In this document: positions 56,682 through 64,000 of the stretch, piece by piece
How positions within the stretch are numbered: the stretch's first letter is position 1
Layout of the letters: each line of letters opens with the position of its first letter
Notes under the pieces: model-generated
The model's database searches: none
What the model was told of the DNA's origin: nothing
What the model saw: only the letters and a program-made list of their open reading frames with translations
Position numbers and translations under genes: made by a program
Origin: Pararge aegeria
Taxonomy: Eukaryota; Arthropoda; Insecta; Lepidoptera; Nymphalidae
Assembly (NCBI RefSeq): GCF_905163445.1
Contig: NC_053183.1
Span: 20,832,001-20,896,000, forward strand
Direction of reading: 5' to 3'
DNA length: 64,000 bases

Positions 56682-58256
56682 TTATGTTGACAGCTAAGAT
56701 ACAATTAATCTAAAGTTATCTCCATTCGAATCACCAATCCACTACTTTACATTCAGAGACAGTATTTAAATATTAATCGCACAACTGAAATGATCTATAT
56801 TTTAAATAAATAAAAGGGGTTTTATTAAAATATCACAATTTTACTAAACTAACCGGACACTGTTTTGCTTGCAGAAATAAAAGAAAGAACCTGTGTTGCC
56901 AGTTGCAACCTAACAATTTAAGTCGTACTCAACCGGAATCATCCGACTCTATCCTAACTTCACTTCAAAATTGTTTTTTATACTTTTTTACTTCTAAAGT
57001 GTATGTTTGTTTCCTATGTTTTGGCCCAAGCGCCGAAATGGACACAACGGTATCTTTTTTTAACCGGAATATTAGCCAGGGCCCGTTTCCGCTAAACTAA
57101 AAAAATAACTTTTGTTACCTATGCATGGCTTATTAGCCAAAGATAGATTGCTTGGATTCTGGATGCAGGTAGGACTTTTTACCCGGTAAATGCTTTAAAT
57201 ACAGTGGAAATTTTATGAACAAAAGTACCAACACTTGCCGGCATATATAGTTTACGATAGTAAAAGCGATGGTCAAACCAAGGCGTGAAGTTACTGAACT
57301 GGGTATCGGAACCAGTAAGTTCTTGCTGTTTAAAAAAGTTTTGAGTAGATTCGATTTAAAAGCTGTTTTCTCAATAAAATACTTTCCATTAAGAAGGAAG
57401 AAAGTGATCATGGTCGCACTGACATGCAGTGCGATGATGATGAGTTTTAAAAAATTGGAAAAACGGGGAAAAATCTCATTCTGAGAACTCCCGAGGTGTG
57501 CGATGTTTAAGCGGTGAAAGTTACGCCAAGCCCAAAACTGTATGACGGAATTATTACTTTTCTAAACAAAGTTCGTCACAGAATATATCTTTAAAGGTTA
57601 ACTCATATGTGAACTGAAGTTGCGGGGATCGCTACTAATTAAAGTAATGTAATTGACTCTGACCAACTGACTCTATGTGTGACATAGGTAATAGGTATGG
57701 TGCCTAAATGAAAAATTATGAGAACTGAGAAACTTTCGTTCCTAATAATTATTAAATTACACATGGTATCATGTAGCACCAATGGTAGCTGTTGGTGTTC
57801 GAATCAATTATGTAGAAAACTACTGAAATTGTTTTATCATATGGCAACTCTGAAGAGACGTCCTAAAATAATAGTTGTACAAACATTATACAACAGTAAT
57901 TTTACCTTATTTCATTAATACTTACCTTACTTTAAAAATAATAACATTTTAAGTTACAAAACACTACATGTGTGTCGTTTTGTAAGCTTACAATTGGTTT
58001 AATTTTACAAGAATATTGACTATAATAAGAATTAAATTAATTGTAGTTTGACAGACTGACAGCTGATACCCCAACATGGTTATCTGTGAATTTGGATGAC
58101 ATTTTTAAAGTGTCTGATTTGGACCAATCAGAACAAACCACGAAAAGAGACGAAGCGAAGATGGATTGTGCCTATGTCAAATAATTAGTTTATCTCGAGA
58201 CTGTATTGCTTTATTTCATAATTAGGTCTGAATTAATACAATTTTTAATTAAAACA
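56682..58256. promoter_or_regulatory. Divergent intergenic region between RpL35A and DNAJC3
   Basis: About 1.6 kb separates the two head-to-head start codons and must hold the promoters of both genes. No TATA box or repeat family is obvious. It contains the open frame at 57133-57411 described separately. Elsewhere it is AT-rich and unremarkable. Confidence 0.6.
57133..57411 (-). CDS. Hypothetical small membrane protein, uncertain
   Basis: A 92-residue open frame with a true ATG, intronless, between RpL35A and DNAJC3. It has a basic N-terminal half, a hydrophobic stretch around residues 45-73 (LGLTIAFTIVNYI, then VLVLLFIKFPLYL) and a polar tail ending KQSIFG. Codon choice looks gene-like, but the opposite strand is also open for 71 codons (57269-57484), which weakens the case. 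No family was recognised and no nearby polyadenylation signal was found. It could be a small gene, a retrocopy fragment or chance. Confidence 0.25.
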   Translation of the reverse strand: MITFFLLNGKYFIEKTAFKSNLLKTFLNSKNLLVPIPSSVTSRLGLTIAFTIVNYICRQVLVLLFIKFPLYLKHLPGKKSYLHPESKQSIFG

Positions 58257-60936
58257 ATGGACTGTCTATCAAATATTAACTGGAACAAAGTCTCACCATG
58301 CCTAGTGTTATTAGTATTAGAAGTTTTATTAGAGTGTAAGTGGAAGGTTATATTTTTGTAATTATTTTCGGTTTATTCTCTTCCCTGTACTGTTAGTTAG
58401 TGAATTATGATATTGTATTGTGCCAAGGGGTCTTAAAATAGCTATTAATTGATTAATGAGTGGCGATATAATACTGTTTCCTAAAATAAAATCGAAGACA
58501 AAATCGTTCGGTTGACGAGATAGAATAAGAGCTTTGTGGTGATAGTTTCAGAATGCTCGTCACAAGCAGAGGTGAACAAGCATCTAGAGCTGGGCCGGGA
58601 CTTCCTGGCCCGCGGGCAGCTTTCTGACGCGCTCACTCACTACCACGCCGCTGTTGGTAAGTAGACCACCTCAATCTAACAGGGTCTTAATAAAACAACC
58701 ATTAACATATGGCGTTATTGTGTGTTGAAATATTTATAATCTATCGGCATTGAAAATAATAGAAATTTAAAATATCTTCAGTGTTTCATGCATGCATTAG
58801 TATTTCAAATCAATTCAGAAATACACCGCCTGGCTAAGTTTGTTGTGGGCTTTTGATACCAAAGCTAGTTTTGGAACCCTTATAGTTTGACTTGTAAGTT
58901 TATGAATTAAGCTATAATCATCATAATATTACTAACATGTACAAATTCTGTGTGTACACATCTCATTGCCTTCATTAGGGTACATTTGAATAAACAAATA
59001 TTTGTTTTTTAAATTATTTGCAATAATGCATTAGTCCACAGTAACAATCTAAGCAATGTTATCGATAAGAAAGTTCATTTGTTGGTTTGTCTTTCCTTTT
59101 TGTTGCAATAGATGTAACTGTTTTTTTTTTTTTCAGTCTAAGATATAGCCAGTGAGTGACAGGCCACTATGTTACAGGTTTACTGATCCTCATCCACAAG
59201 CTATAAATTAATGTAGAATAAATATAAATATTCAACACCACCATATTACTACAGCTGCAGCCATTTTGTATTGAAGATTGGTATCTTTATAAGAAATACT
59301 CAGGCTTTCCATAATCACTTAGTATTAAAGTTACTATGTTGTGCTCTATTACGGACCAAACTAGAAACAAGTAGTTGCGTTGGACACCCATACAAAAGAC
59401 TAATTTTAAATGAAGTTAGGTGGCCTTCCTGAGATACTGAAAGGATACCACCAATTTTCTTTTAGATTGATTTTTTTTAACTCCCTTGAGGTTAGACAGA
59501 CTTGCAACCCGAGAGATCTACAGTGTTGTATAAGTGCCCCAGAAGCAAATAAATTTTCAAGCACTTCCATTCCATGTTCTCTGATTTAATTCAACATGTA
59601 TAATGTTTAATGTCATCTTCCATTCATTTGTGTTATAGTTACCCAAAAATTATGTTGTTTCATCTAGTCAGTGTAAGTGGCCCTGCTGTGCTAACAAGAT
59701 GTAGATAAAATAAATAAAAATGAAAAAAATAATATAAAACTACTCACAAAAATCACAAAATCCAAAGTAGGTCACTAAATCGTTTCTTTATTAGTAACAA
59801 GGTTAAGGTTGTTGTATGACATTATAACTAAGTAACTAAACATGAAAAGTAATGAACCTTGGAGCTAAATATGTTCAAGCTTTGTAGTTGTAAGTAATGG
59901 CCCATTGCCCTGAAAGGGCCCATGTAATCACTATTGTTATCTTTGTCTACAGTACATTATGCTTGTATGGGTTCAAATCCTAGGTCAGGCAGTAAATTAT
60001 TTTGTATTTTTTATGTGCATCACAGTCTAATTTGCTAGAACCAATTATATTTAATAGTAAAAGCAACCTACACCCTATAAACCCTTAAACCCTCAGTCTT
60101 GCGAGAGATGAGACCAGTGACCAGCAGTGTGATAAAAATAGTTTAATGATGACAGTGAAATATTATTATTGTTACAGACATTAGTAATAATTATTTCTCA
60201 AAAATGACTTTGTACTGTATATTTATAATCTCTTCATTTTCAGAGGGGGACCCTCACAACTACCTCACATACTTTAAGAGAGGCACTGTGTACTATGCCC
60301 TCGGTAAAGCGAAATTTGCATTGCAAGACTTCACTAAGGTAAGATAAAACAATATTTATTAATACATTCGAAACTTACAAATCAAAGCAACACATATACA
60401 GTTAGTTATAATAGAATAAACCTCACAAATAAAAACTGTTTTTAAGCAAAACTAACCCAGTTTACCATTAACTAGACAGAAACATTAAGCATGGAGCTAA
60501 AGTACTCCGAAAATGAGAAACCCAATCTAAAGTGAAGTCACAGTGGTTCTTTTATTTTAAATAGTAATAGTTCACAGACAACACTGTTTGTGAGTGAAAA
60601 CCCATCGCCTATACCAGAGCAACACTTTAGCCCTGCGGCAATAAATCTTAGACGCAGGTATTAAGCCTCATATGCCTGCAAATATATTATTTATGTTCTT
60701 GTACCCTGCATACCTTGTGTTTAGATAGCAATACTTTACATTTATGATCACTAATAATCAATAGATTATGAAGAGTAGCAATTTATAAACCAACTAAAAA
60801 TAGAGATAACATTAAATATGCTGTGTTGCAGGTGTTGGAGATGAAGGCAGACTTCACGGCAGCGCGCCTGCACCGCGCCAACGTGTACCTCAAGCTGGCT
60901 CAGTACCGGGAGGCCAAAGAGGACTATCTGCAAGTC
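58257..60936 (+). CDS. DNAJC3: DNAJC3 / P58IPK, 5' part (first four coding exons; gene runs off the window)
   Basis: ER-lumen HSP70 (BiP) co-chaperone; the family has nine TPR repeats and a C-terminal J domain. Exon 1 is 58257-58335 (ATG in aaaacaATGG; hydrophobic signal peptide with CLVLLVLEVLLE). Exon 2 is about 58567-58656 (VNKHLELGRDFLARGQLSDA). Exon 3 is 60244-60338 (GDPHNYLTYFKRGTVYYALG). Exon 4 is 60832-60936 (VLEMKADFTAARLHRANVYL). Together they give 123 codons in one frame and encode the signal peptide plus the first three TPR repeats. Donors are gtaagt, gtaagt, gtaaga and gtaagt. The J domain and the remaining TPRs are not in the window, so intron 4 exceeds 3 kb. The exon 2 acceptor is uncertain: 58567 and 58546 both keep the frame, while the best-looking tttcag (exon start 58552) would create a stop. 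Identity rests on strong similarity to the N-terminal TPRs of the family. Confidence 0.9.
58818..59010 (+). mobile_element. LINE 3' UTR fragment in DNAJC3 intron 2
   Basis: Diverged copy of the second LINE-tail family: ggctaagtttgttgtgggct, ttggaaccc, then the catttgaataaaca end. It lies sense to DNAJC3. Confidence 0.6.
60558..60690 (+). mobile_element. SINE-like repeat, family D, fragment in DNAJC3 intron 3
   Basis: gagtgaaaacccatcgccta, taccagagcaacactttagc, cgcaggtattaagcctcata. Sense to DNAJC3. Confidence 0.55.
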
Positions 60937-62268
60937 GTAAGTGTCCTCTTTGAACACTAACCATTTATTGCTTCATAACATCTAGGTAGCGGCTAATATA
61001 AGCTGTCAATTATCGATTTAAGCTGGGTTTGTTTTGGAGAATTCTGTTACGTTGGTAAAAGCGATGTAATTAAAGTTGTAAACTGATTGATTTGTAACTT
61101 TAAACGAAAACAAAACTGTGTCAGAAGCGAATATGGCATCCTCTATATAGTGTTTTTCTCAAACAAACGTAGACTACCTGTGTACATCTCAGTACATGCT
61201 TATACAGTTTATCTGAGTTGCGTATATATAGATCTGATGAATGTGGTAGCATTATTCTTTCAGCAGAAAGCATTCTTTGGGTAAATGATAAAATTATTAT
61301 ATTTTAAATGCAAACTAGAAAAAGCGCTGCCGAGCTGCTTAATTCGCGTGCGCGGACCGAATACTCCATCTTACAGAAAACGAAATACAGTACGAAAATA
61401 CAGGTCTTTCCAAGATCTAAAAAACCTACAAGAACGCATTTTATCATCATTTTCAGGCATGAACATTAGTCCTTGCAATAAAAAGATTATTATCAAAACA
61501 ATCCTGTGTAACCTTGCAATTTATAATAAGTTTTGGACGCATGGTTTAGTTTAAATAACGAATAATCTAAATAAAAATACATACGGGTTAGGTTATAGGC
61601 TATATGTCATTACGTTAAGACCAATGGGAGCATAGCACCAATGAAAATGTTTCATAATTGTGGGTGTTTTGCTCCTTTTGAGAGCTTCCGCTACGTGCGC
61701 TGCGTAAACGTTTAGAGTTTCGATAAAAACATGTATGGAAAACGATGTTCCCCTTTAAAAGTTTTAAAAAAACGTCCACCACAGCATATGCTTTCTTTTA
61801 AGGTAAGACTTATACCCGGACGTATATATTAAATCGCGGGGGACCGCAAGTATATATTAAATCCTAGTTGTATAATCGCATACCTTTAAAAATGTTATGT
61901 TCATTAAATAAAACAAAAATTGACACTCAATAAATTCATTATCACTGTGAAGTACGAACAATGTTATATCGATGTCATATTATGATAGGCGCTGTATCTG
62001 AACGAATGTTATTGTTTGGTGCAGAGATAAGGCTCTTGATAATGTCATTTTCATAGCATTGCAATTTCATACTCAATTAATAACCTGTGATTTCATCAGC
62101 TCATGTGTGTTCGTGCGATACTGATCAACCAATTTGGAACAACAAAGTATTTTACAACAATATTAAACTGTTGTACAACGGAAGTTGGTAGAGCGCATCC
62201 GTCAATGTATACACGTGAGACAATGTTTAAACTTGTATCAAAATTAAAGTAGATATTAAAGTTTTGGC

Positions 62269-62978
62269 TAGTGCTGTACAATTTGGCCGTTTAAACCGGC
62301 TATAAAATTTAACCAGGTTTATTAGTTCAACAGCCAACTAATTAACTTAAACTAACCAGTTAAATTAATTAACTAGTTAACCGGTTAAATCAGTTAACTA
62401 GTTAACCGGTTAACTGATTAACCGGTTAAACCGTTAATCGGTTAAAAAAAAACAAATTTTCTCACTAATATATTGAAAATTGTTACCCAGAATGATTAAT
62501 TTGCAAAACATTTGTTAATAGTAAATAAATAATTTATTAGAGACCATTTTTAAACATCAAAAACAAATGATTTGTTACTATTCAAAATGACTCGATATTA
62601 TTTAATAAATCTGGTGTTTATTTATTAAATATTAACAAATCATTTAATTATAAATATTAACAAATCCTCGGTCAATATTTGTAAACAAATCATATAATTA
62701 TAAAATTATAAAATGTTTTAATTATATTTACAAGAAATTTCGCGATTTTGATACAGAAATATCAATAAGTTTGCTGATTGCGAATATAAGCAACTTCTTT
62801 TTTAACCGATTAACCCTTTAACCGGTTAATCAGTTAACCGGTTAACTAGTTAACTAATTTAACCGGTTAACTAGTTAATTAATTTAACCGGTTAGTTTAA
62901 GTTAATTAGTTGGTTGCTGAACTAATTAATCTGGTTAAATTTTATGGCCGGTTTAAACGGCCAAATTGTACAGCACTA
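62269..62978. mobile_element. 710-bp inverted-repeat element, hAT-like MITE, in DNAJC3 intron 4
   Basis: Inverted repeats of about 185 bases (62269-62453 and 62798-62978), starting tagtgctgtacaatttggcc, enclose about 340 bases of AT-rich spacer. Flanks are gttttggc (62261-62268) and gttttagc (62979-62986), an 8-base duplication with one mismatch, typical of hAT transposons. The arms are packed with ttaaccggtt and ttaactagtt palindromes. There is no transposase frame, so it is non-autonomous. Confidence 0.85.
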
Positions 62979-63139
62979 GTTTTAGCTCACTTTAAAATAA
63001 AGTAACCCGCCAGGCGGAGATGGCAGTCAAGGACTTACTTGTAGCAAAAAAAAATGTGTACTTTAGACCACGCGACTGAACTAATACTTCTGTAGCTCCT
63101 TGTATGTGTATGTAAATATGTAAAAATTAATATAATTAT

Positions 63140-63280
63140 ATATCTATACTACTATTATAAAATGGAAAGACTTTACCCGTAAGATCCAAAAGTATAGGAT
63201 CGATTTTAACCATTTCTTCGCCAAAAGTAAGCTAAACTATCACGAAGTAAAGTAGGCTATAATTTTCATAAATGAACAAA
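63140..63280 (+). mobile_element. Helitron-like 5' part in DNAJC3 intron 4
   Basis: tatctatactactattataa, gatccaaaagtataggatcg, attttaaccatttcttcgcc. No 3' hairpin end was seen. Confidence 0.45.
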
Positions 63281-64000
63281 TATTTTTACCGTCTCAGTTA
63301 TGATAACGAACGTTTAATTTTATCAAATTATTCACAATTCATAACTAGTTATAATTTAAAAATGTTTTAAATATGATCATATTATTTTTATGCATATAAC
63401 AATGCTGGCTGTATATCTGTTTACCTTTGCGCACGAAAAAAAAAGTCGTCTCGCCATTTTCCGTGATTAATATTTGGTTAATATTTTCGCTTTTTGGTAT
63501 ATTGTTAAAAATTTAAAGCGTTCAGTTTCAATTGGAAAGTAGAGCAATAGTGGATTTTACCCCGCCAGGAATAATAATTGAGGCACTAATCGCGAGTGAA
63601 AAGAATAACCCGTTTTGGCCTAATAAACTTTCATACTGTGGTAGCAGCACAAAATGGTCTGTTATTTTCTGAGAACGTATTTAGATATAAGCTTATCCCG
63701 TTTTCCTGGCAAGTGTTATGAAAATCGTCGAAATCACTTTAGGTACATTACTTGTTACACTTTCGGCTTCCTTAATACCGCCTCGATTGTAAAATGCAAA
63801 GTTACAAAACTAGATATTTACTATTACACATAACTTATACATGCTATTACACATAATTTACTATTTAAAAGAAGGACTTCATTTAAACAAAACATTTCTT
63901 ATTAGATATTTTATACTATTTATTAAGTGAATTGAAATATTTCTTTTTAACCTACCGACATTTTTAAGATAATCTGATGTCGGATCGGATCGGATGAAAA

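Larger units (their letters stand above)
60937..64000 (+). other. DNAJC3 intron 4 (incomplete)
   Basis: Begins gtaagt. No further TPR or J-domain exon was found in about 3.06 kb. It contains the 710-bp inverted-repeat element and a Helitron-like 5' part. An 89-codon frame at 61285-61554 is unrecognised. Confidence 0.7.

Noticed and set aside
56403..56690. Other frames overlapping RpL35A exon 1 on both strands
   Set aside because: High GC in the Ala/Lys/Pro-coding region keeps several frames open. Only the RpL35A frame continues through spliced exons to MLYPSRI.
60766..60957. 63-codon minus-strand frame
   Set aside because: Antisense shadow of DNAJC3 exon 4.

Overview
This is a eukaryotic nuclear window, most probably from a moth or butterfly (Lepidoptera). 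The evidence is an AT-rich background full of repeat families common in that order: several tRNA-headed SINE families, Helitron-like elements ending in a 'gcgggcaacagctagt'-type terminus, CR1/Jockey-like and RTE-like LINE pieces, and two conserved intron-containing genes with GT..AG introns. No bacterial-style operons, rRNA genes, functional tRNA genes or CRISPR arrays were found. The species cannot be read from the sequence.

Positions 1 to about 55,000 are almost entirely repeats and unrecognised DNA. The largest element is a CR1/Jockey-like non-LTR retrotransposon at 22,282-25,619. It has a nearly full-length 949-residue ORF2 (endonuclease plus reverse transcriptase), and short fragments of the same 3' tail lie at 3.1, 31.4 and 44.6 kb. 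Dead pieces of other LINEs lie at 15.8, 34.5, 38.1-38.6 and 45.2-45.5 kb; the last is split by a second LINE insertion. DNA-transposon derivatives include an internally deleted pogo/Tigger-like element (41.4-41.9 kb) and three copies of a small hAT-type MITE (28.8, 30.2, 36.2 kb). A 44-bp minisatellite of about 35 copies, partly organised as a 132-bp higher-order repeat, fills 48.05-49.6 kb.

The 55-64 kb end is gene-bearing. RpL35A (ribosomal protein eL33) is complete on the minus strand in three coding exons (56,625 down to 55,094), with a polyadenylation signal just after the stop. Head-to-head with it, 1.6 kb away, the plus strand carries the first four recognisable coding exons of DNAJC3/P58IPK (58,257-60,936): a signal peptide and the first three TPR repeats of an ER-lumen HSP70 co-chaperone. 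The rest of that gene must lie beyond 64,000. Its long fourth intron holds a striking 710-bp inverted-repeat element with an 8-bp target duplication, made largely of AACCGGTT/AACTAGTT palindromes.

A possible first coding exon of an unidentified membrane protein lies at 20,620-20,715 on the minus strand, with a strong splice donor and an arthropod-type initiator upstream. The two genes at the right end encode unrelated housekeeping functions (translation and ER protein folding); their shared 1.6-kb upstream region is the only gene-to-gene arrangement visible.
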